Assembly (NCBI GenBank): GCA_017854775.1
Contig: JAFMHC010000011.1
Span: 1-49,380 of the forward strand
Origin: Gammaproteobacteria bacterium
GTDB taxonomy: Bacteria; Pseudomonadota; Gammaproteobacteria; Arenicellales; Arenicellaceae
DNA length: 49,380 nucleotides
Direction: 5' to 3'
Shown: piece by piece, positions 1 to 8,619 of the stretch
How the letters are laid out: each line of letters starts with the position of its first letter
How positions within the stretch are numbered: position 1 is the stretch's first letter
Notes under the pieces: generated by a model
Seen by the model: only the letters and a program-made list of their open reading frames with translations
Databases searched by the model: none
Told to the model about the DNA's origin: nothing
Position numbers and translations under genes: made by a program

Positions 1-21
1 CATATAAACTGGGAACTTCAC

Positions 22-1665
22 ATGGCAGTTGATATACACACGCATCTTTTTAACCTTCGTTATTTACCCTTAAAGGGAATAATCGACGCCAGAGCAAATG
101 GCGTATTGACCAAGTTTGCTGCGAAAGCGCTGGTTAAATATCTATTATGGAGAACCCGCGATGACGATGTTATCGATGGGGGTAATTCTCTTAAATCGGC
201 ATCTCTTAATTCGAGCGCGCAATTTTCTCCGGTTTTAGGAACCCTTACTACTCAGGCCGTTCTTTCACAGGACCAAGAAGATGAACTGGAAGCGTTTTTA
301 ATTGATGAAGCTGCATTCGCAGACGAACTGATGACGGATGACGACTTTGTTAAGGCAATTTTTGAGGCCAATGATATCAATGCCAACGAAGCGGATCTAA
401 TCATGTTGGGCAATACTCAAACCAATGTATTGCCAATGTTAACCTCGGCGTCGTCCTACAAATCTGCCATGAAAGCAGATCGTCAATCTGTTTCGAATAT
501 CCGCAGTAGTTTTAAGAGTTTACTGAATCCACTATTTAGAAAATTTCGTGAGCTTGGTGATTTTTGGCATTGGTTGGTATTACAAACAGAGTCAGAAAGC
601 AAAATTATGGATACGCTGATCAACACATACACATCCGGTGATGAAGGTGTGCAACTTTATATCGATCATATGATGGATATGGAATTGCATTACCCTGGTC
701 AGAAAAAGCCTGTGTATAAAGAGCCAGAACTCAGGATGAGCAGGATGCGGAAGTTGTACAATAGCTCAAGCGGGCTAGTGTTAGGCTTTTATGGCTGGTG
801 TCCGCTTCGCGATAATGCGCTAGATTTGGTAAAGCGCGCTATTGAGGAGGAAGGTTTCGTAGGCGTAAAGTTCTATTGCCCGAATGGGTACCGGGCTCAA
901 GGCAATGAGCGATTCGACAGCCAAGATTTAGTCAATAATGTTGTTCGTGGTGGAGTTTCTGCAAGTGACATTGATAGCCGGAACCTCAAACTGTTTGATT
1001 ACTGCAATTCAAATAGAGTGCCAATTTTCTCACACTCGCAACCAGGTGAAATGGAGAGTGTTTCAGGCTACACCGGCAAAATGTCACACCCTAAATACTA
1101 CTCAGAAATATTACAGCAATTTGAGGACCTTATTATTTGCTTTGGGCATGCCGGCGGTAGCGAAGGATGGCTGCCGAAAGTGATAGACAACGACCCTTGG
1201 CAGGGTACTGACCAACAGAGCTCTGACTACGCCTCTGATATTGAGCTTAGCTCATACGCGAGGGTGATATATGATGCGTGTGTAAACAATAACAATGTTT
1301 ATTGTGGAGTAGGGGCCCATTCTGAGATTAGTGACAGCAACTCAATTGGCAATTTTCGGGACCGTCTAAATATTCTTTTCAGCGAATCACGTGATAATTC
1401 ACTACAGGTAAATTTTGATCAACGAATAGCCTACGGGTCGGATTGGCATATGATTTTCAAGCACAGACAACACGCATTTTATTTAAAGAATTACCAAAAG
1501 GTGTTTGAAGATGGTTCGGGGTTAGAGGGCTCAAGAGATCTTTTCTTTAACAAGAATATGCTGAATTTTTTGCATCTGCCAGAATATTTAATTCGGGCAA
1601 AAGGAAAAATTTCAGCTGCCCATGTAAACAATTTGGAAAAACTAATCTCTCAGCTTTCGGTATAA
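22..1665 (+). CDS. Metal-dependent amidohydrolase family protein (TIM-barrel hydrolase)
   Basis: The 547-residue protein opens with an HTH metal motif (His6, His8). It later shows His338 in a HSQPG strand end, His376 in GHAGG, and Asp474 in a GSDWH motif. This set (HxH, His, His, Asp in order) is the ligand pattern of amidohydrolase_2-type TIM barrels such as ACMSD and related hydrolases or decarboxylases. No signal peptide is visible, so it is probably cytoplasmic. A stretch of about 200 residues between the HxH motif and the rest of the barrel is unusually long for the family and may be an inserted helical domain. The substrate cannot be told. Only 21 bases lie upstream, so promoter and operon partners are outside the window. 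The ATG at 22 is chosen because the HxH motif normally lies at the very N-terminus. Confidence 0.75.
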   Translation: MAVDIHTHLFNLRYLPLKGIIDARANGVLTKFAAKALVKYLLWRTRDDDVIDGGNSLKSASLNSSAQFSPVLGTLTTQAVLSQDQEDELEAFLIDEAAFADELMTDDDFVKAIFEANDINANEADLIMLGNTQTNVLPMLTSASSYKSAMKADRQSVSNIRSSFKSLLNPLFRKFRELGDFWHWLVLQTESESKIMDTLINTYTSGDEGVQLYIDHMMDMELHYPGQKKPVYKEPELRMSRMRKLYNSSSGLVLGFYGWCPLRDNALDLVKRAIEEEGFVGVKFYCPNGYRAQGNERFDSQDLVNNVVRGGVSASDIDSRNLKLFDYCNSNRVPIFSHSQPGEMESVSGYTGKMSHPKYYSEILQQFEDLIICFGHAGGSEGWLPKVIDNDPWQGTDQQSSDYASDIELSSYARVIYDACVNNNNVYCGVGAHSEISDSNSIGNFRDRLNILFSESRDNSLQVNFDQRIAYGSDWHMIFKHRQHAFYLKNYQKVFEDGSGLEGSRDLFFNKNMLNFLHLPEYLIRAKGKISAAHVNNLEKLISQLSV

Positions 1666-2045
1666 GGTTCGAAGTAGACACGCTAATAGACCGTGCAGCC
1701 ATTGGTAGAAACAGGTTTAACGCTGGTTAGCGAGCTATTGGAGTGGTATCTTGCCTCTTGCCACAATTCGGCTGATTCGAGAGTAGTACAAACCGGAATA
1801 GCTTTCGATCTGCTTTAAGGCATAGCGCTGCGTGCTTTATCTTTTAGTTTAGTGTCGTCCCTAGAATTCGATCTCGACTCTGTCTAGATCGAAAGCCGCC
1901 GTTGGAACTCCACGCTGTTGCTACTGGGCCGAAGGCGTGTCCAGTTTCTATGCCAATAGTGAAACGAAATATATGCCGGTGCAAGCCAAGCACCTTTCAT
2001 AAAGGCGGCGCTGTAGTTTGCTAATAAAACTAATTTGAGTCAGCG
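1666..2045. other. Intergenic region with an 11-bp inverted repeat
   Basis: No convincing ORF is present. GCTTTCGATCT at 1801-1811 is perfectly complementary to AGATCGAAAGC at 1886-1896, delimiting a 96-bp segment that could be a structured transcript end or a decayed mini-element. A TCAGCGC/GCGCTGA hairpin at 2040-2057 overlaps the stop codon of the next gene but lacks a T-tract. Confidence 0.4.
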
Positions 2046-2609
2046 CTAACGCGCTGATTTAGGCTCCACTCGGCTTGCCATTAGAGATGTACCCATATAT
2101 GTCTGATACTCAAAGTTTTGGCTAAATGGCGAAGCAAGTTTGTCTGATTCACATTCAAGGAAAATATCAATATCTAACTGGTTTACAACCCCATCTCCAC
2201 TAATGTCACCGGTCTCAAGTACGATACTTTGGGTCAGCACGTCGGAGCCGGATACATACTGTTGAAGTAACAAAAAATCAAATTCATTCGCTATTCCATT
2301 GCCGTCAAGGTCACCCCAAGTAAGCTCACTTGGTGACTGCCCATGATCTAAAAGAAGTAATTCAATGTCTTGCTCATCGACATGCCAGTCACGATTAGCG
2401 TCAGCATGCATGACCTGATGACAGCTTAGAGGTTTCAAGCCCTGAATATAACCTTCAATTTTTTCAATATCTTGCAATGTCACAGATACGTCACTATCAA
2501 CATTGCCGCGAATACAGTTGGGAAATATTCTATCAGACCAAGCTGCAACAACAGAAGTTGCAAAAAGGGATAGTGCTATGATTGTCAAAAAAGTCATCGG
2601 GTTGCGCAT
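2046..2609 (-). CDS. Secreted protein with dockerin-like calcium-binding repeats
   Basis: The start at 2609 gives 187 residues and a clean Sec signal peptide (MRNPMTFLTIIALSLFATSV, cleavage near VVA-AW). The longer upstream reading from 2708 would bury that signal. The mature part carries four Asp-rich loops resembling dockerin type I/EF-hand-like repeats: GNVDSDVSVTLQD, ADANRDWHVDEQD, GDLDGNGIANEFD and GDISGDGVVNQLD. In this family each loop binds Ca2+, and pairs of loops can form a dockerin that docks to a cohesin. No cohesin or cellulosomal enzyme is visible nearby, so a non-cellulosomal adhesion or surface role is as likely. Its promoter region is duplicated at 4355-4459. Downstream codons look normal; no enzymatic domain is attached. 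Confidence 0.7.
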   Translation of the reverse strand: MRNPMTFLTIIALSLFATSVVAAWSDRIFPNCIRGNVDSDVSVTLQDIEKIEGYIQGLKPLSCHQVMHADANRDWHVDEQDIELLLLDHGQSPSELTWGDLDGNGIANEFDFLLLQQYVSGSDVLTQSIVLETGDISGDGVVNQLDIDIFLECESDKLASPFSQNFEYQTYMGTSLMASRVEPKSAR

Positions 2610-3077
2610 ATTGTCATTCTCTCTTACTAATGTATGACTAAATCTGCAGGATAGAGCGCTAAAGGTCAATATTTTGAGCGTGACCAAACTAGGACAAAGT
2701 TGTGGCATCCATATCTATTTGATTTAAATAGCTTTGTAACTACCTCTCTCGGTGAAAATAATCACGATGAATGCGCGACTGCATTGTTGGCAAAGTTTCC
2801 CATACTAAGTGAACGATTTTTATTTCCCGCAAGTGATCATTTAGCTTAAGCCAGACTCTTCAGTAAGCGTTAGATACTCAATTGAGACCCAAGCTATTTT
2901 TAAAACACGACGGAGGGACAATCCGAGTTATTTGATTAGCCAAATTAATTGATTATGCTGAGGTCTCTATATAACTCACTTAATAATTATGGAGATATGT
3001 GAGTTCTTTCGGTGCCCACATACCTGCATAACCTTCAGACAAGCAAAATTAGTTAATTGTCCTTTAATCTAACCGTC
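2610..3077. promoter_or_regulatory. Upstream region of the dockerin-like gene with duplicated 44-bp element
   Basis: The gene at 2046-2609 reads leftward, so 2610-2710 is its leader and promoter. Bases 2661-2704 form an element found again at 4412-4455 with only 3 differences in 44 bases. It contains TGACCAAA (TTTGGTCA on the coding strand) at 2681-2688. Further right, AACTCAC (2973-2979) and GTGAGTT (2999-3005) form a small inverted repeat that may lie at the transcript end of the gene at 3078. Otherwise AT-rich and empty. Confidence 0.5.
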
Positions 3078-4115
3078 CTAATCTCCGCCTTGAGTATTTG
3101 TTGTGTCGCAATTCATCACGAAGTTAGCACACACGTTATCGCAGCTTGTACCGTTACTAGCCTCTGTTTGTGCACATACATCCATCTGATCGCCGTTGTA
3201 ATGTCCGCCGTTGATGTAGATGGGTGCAGTGGAGCCACTAATGCTGCTGCCAGATTGATTCCCGTTCGCTGCCTCTAGTAACCATGACCAATTAACATAA
3301 TTCACACTATTTGAATTAATTCCCTCGAGCACTGCCTGTGCATCTTCACAGAATCCACCGCCCGCAATAACGGTTAATCTGATCGAACTTGCTTCCGGGC
3401 AACTGAACACTGGTTCCACCGGCTCCTTACAGACCCTGATATTGTCAACACCCGCTTCAGTTCCAAGACCAATAATCGCTTCAACATCGATATATACTGC
3501 GGCTGCGTTAGCCATAACCGATGAATAGGAGGCACTTCCCGAAAATCGTGTCCAACCGTTAGATGATACAAATGAAGCAGACTTTGAGAACCAATTAGCT
3601 GCTGGTGTAAATGGGCTGAGCGCACCAGAAGAACGAAATATAGTACCATCTGCCCCCTTAACCCAAGCCGTAGTCGAACTAGTCAAATTGGTCACATCCG
3701 GAAGCAACACGTCCCACTTGATAAGTTCGAATCTAGTCAGGTCTCCAATTAAACTATCCCTGATTGTGGAGGGAGATAATACAGTAAGCGGCCCTCCACC
3801 AGCACCTGCCGTGTCTACTGCTCGCAGGTACCCGGCAGGATTGCCGCCTGAGGGCACAACGGAGAGGATGCCGTTAAATCCATTAGAGGGATTAACGGCA
3901 TTGACGCCGCTCCACCCTTGAAGAGATCCATTGTCAAAATTGCCAATGTTTTTTTCGACACCTGATGTGCATGCAGCACTTAAATCTACTGTAGGTGACC
4001 CGGTTTTTTCTATAAAAGTATTAGCGCTGGATTGGTTCTCTAAACCTTTAGAATGGCCTACTGTAGATACAAATAGACATACCAGAACTGTGCTGCAATA
4101 TCGTTTTAAAATCAT
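3078..4115 (-). CDS. Secreted protein of unknown function, possible carbohydrate-binding/laminin-B-like domain
   Basis: The 345-residue product starts with a signal peptide (MILKRYCSTVLVCLFVSTVG, cleavage near GHSKG) and is preceded by a strong ribosome-binding site, GGAGAAG seven bases before the ATG. Residues about 55-230 contain a repeated beta-rich pattern (NFDNGSLQGWSG, GPLTVLSPS, then an Ala/Ser-rich strand set ending in GVDNIRVC). This resembles laminin-B or CBM-like jelly-roll domains of secreted bacterial proteins, but the match is by eye only. The C-terminal third has six cysteines, suggesting disulfides. It lies downstream of the regulator gene at 4742 and reads the same way. A cell-surface or extracellular binding role is inferred; the ligand is unknown. 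Confidence 0.65.
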   Translation of the reverse strand: MILKRYCSTVLVCLFVSTVGHSKGLENQSSANTFIEKTGSPTVDLSAACTSGVEKNIGNFDNGSLQGWSGVNAVNPSNGFNGILSVVPSGGNPAGYLRAVDTAGAGGGPLTVLSPSTIRDSLIGDLTRFELIKWDVLLPDVTNLTSSTTAWVKGADGTIFRSSGALSPFTPAANWFSKSASFVSSNGWTRFSGSASYSSVMANAAAVYIDVEAIIGLGTEAGVDNIRVCKEPVEPVFSCPEASSIRLTVIAGGGFCEDAQAVLEGINSNSVNYVNWSWLLEAANGNQSGSSISGSTAPIYINGGHYNGDQMDVCAQTEASNGTSCDNVCANFVMNCDTTNTQGGD

Positions 4116-4741
4116 AAATCTTCTCCTTGATTGGATATATTGAGGTTTACATAAAGCGCAGTAGAAAGCGCATAAAAAATCCTACAGTGTTGTCGGTTAA
4201 ATAAAGACATAGAATGAATCCCGTTGTACTGACACCACAGGATATTGATATCAACCAGCAACCGCTAATTGATGAGAGGAGAAACTGCTGCATCTCAACG
4301 GGTCACATGTACCTATTTTGGTGTCATGCTTAATAACAAACGTGATTTTGTTGCGCATACTGTCATCTTTTCTATGTCGAATATGCGACTCAATTTGGGC
4401 GAGAGCATCCCAAAGGTCAATGTTTTGGGCGTGACCAAACTAGGACAAAATTGTGCTGATCTTGTCCGATCGTGTTAAACGTATCGCTGACTACCATCGA
4501 CGAAGATACCTACAAACCGTGCTCCGCTGTACTGCAGGCAAAGATCCAAACATTCCTTTCGATTGCGTGGGAGGTTCTACACGTGGGGCACAGAAACTGT
4601 TGCTTTGGAGGTGCACGTCTGTGTAGGCGAGACGGTTTTCATGTTTTTTTATTTCAGTGGTGTTTCCATAAACACGCGCAGTTTAACTATGGTAGGCGTA
4701 AAAAGTCCTGAATTATCTAATTTAGCGGTTCACCGCACTGA
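4116..4741. other. Long non-coding interval between regulator and secreted-protein gene
   Basis: Apart from the decayed duplicate at 4251-4459, I see no gene here. Short plus-strand frames between 4269 and 4817 have no ribosome-binding sites and no recognisable protein pattern. The interval holds the promoter of the gene at 3078-4115 and the transcript end of the regulator gene at 4742. Confidence 0.5.
4251..4459 (-). pseudogene. Decayed duplicate of the dockerin-like gene's promoter and first codons
   Basis: Bases about 4345-4459 align with 2594-2708 upstream of and into the dockerin-like gene, including a 44-bp block with 3 mismatches. The copied start codon (4356-4358, minus strand) opens a 35-residue frame beginning MRNKITFVIK, clearly related to MRNPMTFLTI at the intact gene. 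Similarity then stops, and the frame ends at 4251 without a signal peptide core or calcium loops. I read this as the surviving 5' end of a lost paralogue. The similarity is seen directly; the gene loss is inference. Confidence 0.6.
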
Positions 4742-6850
4742 TCACGGGGTCGCTGGCTCCAGCATCACAATGTCACTTTCCCCGGCTGCTGTGCGGGTAT
4801 ACAGGAGCGTGTCCTGATTATGAGAAATATCAAAGTCAAGAATAGCGTCTTGTTTTAGTTGAAGCACTTCCATAGGTAAATCTGCTGAACCATCCAAAGG
4901 CAATCGCTGTATGGAGAAAACATTTTTAGGGTTAACAAAGAAAAGATATTGCTCAGACGGAAGCACCATCCAATCGCGATTAAAGTTTTGGGTTTTCAGT
5001 CCATCACTTACTAATGTTTCTGTGCCAGAGTTCATATTAAGCTTCCATAACCCAGCTTGATGCAGTTTAGAGAGAAAAATCATATTGCCTGATTGACTAG
5101 GGCTGCTACGATAACCACCCGCCTCAGTGATTTGTACCAGCGCTTCACTGAGTATTGAATAACTGAAGAGTTGCCATTCTAGGCCTATTTTTTGTGAAAA
5201 ATAAACCCGTTGATTGTCCGAATTCCAAACGGGTCTGGCGACATCTTGTAGTTCTTCTGAGCTTGTATGCACTTGCCGGTTAATTACATCTAGCCAAATC
5301 AAGCGATTATTAGTCGCCGTGACAAGCTTGCCACCATCGGGTGACCAGTTCAGAGATTGAAAGTGGTATGGCTGATCAAAATCAGTGAGTTGATGTAGCT
5401 GTTCCATTTCATCCAATAGCCATATCTGCGACAACCCAGAACGATCTGATACAAATGCCACCGACGATGTTTGAGGGTTCAGTCGTGGCAAGTAATCTGA
5501 GCGAGAGGAATTGATAAAAGGACTTAGTGTGGTTGCCGCAGGCGTTGCACTGCCAAATGCTCCTTGCGCCCGCCAAATTTGTCTATTATGAAAAGACCCT
5601 GCCGATGCGACTAACTTGCCGCCACCAACCGATGGGTGAAATAGAGGCAGAATTACTGAGGTAATTTCAGTCGTGACACCGGTATCAATACTAACGGTTT
5701 GTAATTGCTTATTCGCGTTGGCCACCACCAAGTGGGTTGAGTCAGGCAACCAAGACAATGCCCTCAGCCTTACTGGTATAGAGGTGATTCGTCTTGTTTC
5801 AGCTGTGTCAATTGCGTGCAGCCATAGTTCACTTTCTGCCCAGTAAACGGTGTTACGAACAAATGCCAACCACTTGCCGTCGGGCGACAATTGCAGGCGA
5901 TAATCTCCTCTCCCGCTATTGGGCGGACTAGTGATTTGATTCATGTTCCTTGAGGAGATGTGATACCTGTAAATGATAAAAGGAGCGTTTTCATTGGCAG
6001 CTTCAGCGAAGTAAAGCACGTCGTCCCCTCCCCAAATAACATTGGCACTACCCACACCAACATTGCAGTCCAAAATAGATTCATTGATAACGGGGGCTCT
6101 AAGATCACTAACATCAGCAATACTGATATGACAATAATCCTGAGAGAGGTTTTGATACACAAGCTTAGTGTTATCTGGCGACCAAGCAGGTAACCAGGCA
6201 TTTTTTGTCGCCGGTGTAATTGGGTAAAGCTCGTTGGTATCAAGGTTCTTGACCATGACCCTGTAAAGCTGATCCTCTGACTCGCGATGTGCGAAAGCGA
6301 GCAGGCGTCCATCTGAAGACAAAGCTGGATCGATTTCATCGCCCACCAATGAGGTGATCGGGGTCAATTTCATCGGTAAGTTTGGCTTATCACCATCACT
6401 AATCTTTGCTAAATAAGTATATCCAAAAGCAGCGACAGAGAACAACACAATGATTCCGAACGCAGCTAACCAAATACGTAAAGGTTGGTGCGCCTGAGGA
6501 TTATCTATCAGTTGTACGGATGCTATTAGCCTATACCCCATGCGCGGCACTGTCGCAATGTAGAGAGGGTTTTGTGAGTCGTCGCCCAAGGTTAGTCGCA
6601 ACCGTGCAATACTACGGCTGATCGTATTGTCAGACACTATGGTCCCCCACACATTGTCCATTAGTTCCTGCTTGCTAATCACCTTATTAGAGTTTTCGAT
6701 CAGGTAAATCAAAAGATCAACGCTTTTAGGTTCCAAGCTTAGTTCCTCATCTCCACGGGTGATAGTCAACGTATAAACATTGAACATCCATTCACCGACT
6801 TGAACTTTTTCGGTTTTCCCCAGCGTAAGTAAAGGAAGCATAAATTCCAT
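4742..6850 (-). CDS. Membrane-anchored winged-helix regulator with TolB-like beta-propeller
   Basis: The 702-residue protein has a CadC/OmpR-type winged-helix DNA-binding domain at residues about 15-110 (LSLEPKSVDLLIYLIENSN, the NTISRSIARLR recognition helix, then PRMGYRLIA). A single transmembrane helix follows at about 125-148 (IWLAAFGIIVLFSVAAFGYT). The rest is a large periplasmic part made of PD40/TolB-like propeller blades (repeated LSPDGKWLAF and WSPDNTKLVY motifs). Proteins of this layout sense an envelope signal with the propeller and control nearby genes directly, without a phosphorelay. TTTGGTCA boxes near 2681, 4432 and 7008 are candidate sites. The start could also be the in-frame ATG three codons later. 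It probably controls the secreted-protein genes to its left. Confidence 0.85.
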   Translation of the reverse strand: MEFMLPLLTLGKTEKVQVGEWMFNVYTLTITRGDEELSLEPKSVDLLIYLIENSNKVISKQELMDNVWGTIVSDNTISRSIARLRLTLGDDSQNPLYIATVPRMGYRLIASVQLIDNPQAHQPLRIWLAAFGIIVLFSVAAFGYTYLAKISDGDKPNLPMKLTPITSLVGDEIDPALSSDGRLLAFAHRESEDQLYRVMVKNLDTNELYPITPATKNAWLPAWSPDNTKLVYQNLSQDYCHISIADVSDLRAPVINESILDCNVGVGSANVIWGGDDVLYFAEAANENAPFIIYRYHISSRNMNQITSPPNSGRGDYRLQLSPDGKWLAFVRNTVYWAESELWLHAIDTAETRRITSIPVRLRALSWLPDSTHLVVANANKQLQTVSIDTGVTTEITSVILPLFHPSVGGGKLVASAGSFHNRQIWRAQGAFGSATPAATTLSPFINSSRSDYLPRLNPQTSSVAFVSDRSGLSQIWLLDEMEQLHQLTDFDQPYHFQSLNWSPDGGKLVTATNNRLIWLDVINRQVHTSSEELQDVARPVWNSDNQRVYFSQKIGLEWQLFSYSILSEALVQITEAGGYRSSPSQSGNMIFLSKLHQAGLWKLNMNSGTETLVSDGLKTQNFNRDWMVLPSEQYLFFVNPKNVFSIQRLPLDGSADLPMEVLQLKQDAILDFDISHNQDTLLYTRTAAGESDIVMLEPATP

Positions 6851-7562
6851 TTTCAGTTAATTCTCATATTATATCACGGCCTCAAGCGACCGATTTCAGC
6901 TTGCTTATCGCAGATTACGTATTTTTGCAAATGTGGATATGAAGAGACTAATGTTATTGTGGCCACGCTTACATATCAAGGTATAGGCTTCAACGATGGC
7001 GGGAACTTGACCAAATGAAGGGCATCATAGAGCAACGGAATTCGTTAAAGTTGATGCAGTTTGGGACAATTTTTATCAAAGCCAAATGCGCGTTAAAGGC
7101 AAAAATAGCCGTTTTAGGAAATATTGAGTTTACTTTGAATGAGCGTGAAATTTATTTAAATTAACCTAAAATCTACGCTTTGAAATATTAAATGAATGAA
7201 CCTATTCTAAAGTTTTATGACGATAGTGGATATGACAAAACTCTTCAGTTTTAGATAATCACATGGTGCTTCGTAAAGCTAAATTCCCAAATGCAAGTCA
7301 GATTAAAGTTTCTAACCAAAAGAATTGCACTATTTGCCAGAAGTTTACTTGGATGAAGTTGTGTCATTTTTACACTAAAAAAAGAAACAATTAGATATTT
7401 AATCGTTAAGTATCCTACCCCAAGGCATATATCCTGAATGCCAGCTTTCTCAGAGAGAGGATGGATTTTTGTGACCTAAACGTGACCAATTCTAAGAAGG
7501 AGAGTCGCATGCTCAGGTAGCGCAAAAAATCTGATGTTGAGTTTTGATTTAATAGGGGTAAA
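6851..7562. other. AT-rich non-coding stretch left of the tRNA fragment
   Basis: No ORF with a plausible start exists here. TGACCAAA occurs at 7008-7015 and TGACCAA at 7483-7489, matching the core of the duplicated element upstream of the dockerin-like gene. An AAGGAG ribosome-binding site at about 7497-7502 precedes an ATG at 7509 that is followed two codons later by a stop, which looks like the remains of a lost gene start. The low coding density suits a degraded insertion. Confidence 0.4.
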
Positions 7563-7620
7563 TGGTAGCCAAGGACAGAATCGAACTGCCGAACTGCCGA
7601 ACTGGGATTTTCAGTCCGTC
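7563..7620 (-). pseudogene. 3' half of a tRNA-Phe-like gene (anticodon arm, T arm, CCA end)
   Basis: Read on the minus strand, the segment shows an anticodon loop CTGAAAA (anticodon GAA, Phe) with a three-pair stem and two mismatches. A T arm GGCAG/TTCGATT/CTGTC pairs fully, allowing one G-U. The end is CTTGGCT-A-CCA. No AGCCAAG acceptor 5' strand or D arm is found upstream, so it cannot fold as a whole tRNA. An 8-bp unit (GTTCGGCA) is duplicated between the two arms. Such 3' tRNA halves are typically left at attachment sites of integrative elements; that origin is inference. Confidence 0.6.
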
Positions 7621-7760
7621 ACCACGTTTTGTATAAGTTGCAGTAACTCCAAATCAAGTGTGGATCACTCAATTAGTGTCGGAAAACTATCTTAAATCAA
7701 AGTTTTTAAGTTTTGGTAAAAAATGGGTTTTTTACAAGCGACTGTTTCCCGAAATTAAAA

Positions 7761-7837
7761 TGGCGTCCCGGAGTGGATTCGAACCACCGACCTGCCGCTT
7801 AGGAGGCGGCTGCTCTATCCGGCTGAGCTACCGGGAC
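7761..7837 (-). tRNA. tRNA-Arg (CCU anticodon)
   Basis: The minus strand folds as a complete 77-nt cloverleaf. The acceptor stem is GTCCCGG/CCGGGAC, the D stem GCTC/GAGC, the anticodon stem GCCGC/GCGGC with loop CTCCTAA, the T arm carries TTCGAAT, and the CCA end is encoded. The anticodon CCU reads AGG. A plus-strand frame crossing it (7658-7924) contains the antisense translation typical of tRNA genes and is not a protein. Confidence 0.97.
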
Positions 7838-7880
7838 ACGCGGATGCATTTTAGCCTCGATTGGCTCGAGATGAAACCTA

Positions 7881-7946
7881 AGTCTTTAACTGTTTTGAAT
7901 AAAAGAGTCTTTAACTGTTTCTAACTAAAGAGTCTTCAACTGGTTT
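7881..7946. repeat. Three tandem 25-bp direct repeats beside tRNA-Arg
   Basis: Units begin at 7881, 7906 and 7931, each with AGTCTTTAACTGTTTT or a close variant; the third unit is degenerate after 16 bases. They lie between the tRNA-Arg start and the CBS-protein stop, upstream of the tRNA in its own direction. They could be slippage products or part of the tRNA promoter region. Confidence 0.7.
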
Positions 7947-8009
7947 TGTGCCAGCTCGACGAAACTCGCAGTTCGACCGAGCAGGTAAAAGGTCTGGGGT
8001 CGAATACCC

Positions 8010-8402
8010 TTATAAATCTTTTACCATTTCTCGCATGATGTCGCTACGGGCAACCGCGCCAACTAATTTGCCATCTTCAACAATCGGCATAACATTGACC
8101 CTGCTGGCGTTCATTGTTGAAGCTAGGTCGATTAAGGCTATGTCTGGGCGGCTCATGATTAGCTTGGTGCTCATCACGTCTTCGACTAAAGATGTACTAT
8201 GGCGATAGTAGCTGCTTTGCATTAATTGCTGTAGGCAATCAAATTCGGACACGTATCCGATCAGCTCGCCTAATTTATTTACCACCGGCGCACCGGGCAA
8301 TTGATGCTTAGTTAGGTGGTCGCTGACCTTGTCTATTGTCATCAGGCGACGTAAGGCGACTTCAGGCCTGCGCATTATTGTTCGTGCGGTCTTATTTTCC
8401 AT
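8010..8402 (-). CDS. Two-CBS-domain protein
   Basis: A 130-residue protein consisting of two tandem CBS domains. The first covers residues about 8-60 (TIMRRPEVALRR, GAPVVNKLGELIGYVSEFDC) and the second about 73-128 (DVMSTKLIMSRPDIALIDLA, NVMPIVEDGKLVGAVARSDI). CBS pairs bind adenosine nucleotides or related ligands and act as regulatory modules. Stand-alone versions are cytoplasmic and usually modulate partner enzymes or channels. There is no attached catalytic domain and no operon partner on this strand. Length and domain phasing match small stand-alone CBS proteins. Confidence 0.85.
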   Translation of the reverse strand: MENKTARTIMRRPEVALRRLMTIDKVSDHLTKHQLPGAPVVNKLGELIGYVSEFDCLQQLMQSSYYRHSTSLVEDVMSTKLIMSRPDIALIDLASTMNASRVNVMPIVEDGKLVGAVARSDIMREMVKDL

Positions 8403-8619
8403 GCTATTCGTTTCTCACTTCAGTGATATTATGTTTTGTTTCACTTAAGCTACATATTATATTAAAACCAGCTTGGTTTTTACACCAATCTTTACTTCAC
8501 CTTAGACTAAGATTGGCGAATATTTTGACCGACACCCGAATTGATACGCTAGCTTGTACTAAAGTGAGCTAGCATAGCGTTAGGTACCCAATTTTTTACC
8601 CTAAACATCTGTAACAATA

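Noticed and set aside
2610-2708. Longer start for the dockerin-like protein
   Set aside because: The 33 extra residues would precede the signal peptide, and their DNA is the duplicated leader element.
4472-4817. Plus-strand frames of 79-84 residues
   Set aside because: No start signals or protein pattern; they overlap each other and the end of the regulator gene.
7658-7924. 88-residue plus-strand frame
   Set aside because: It is the antisense reading of the tRNA-Arg gene, a well-known false ORF pattern, with no other support.
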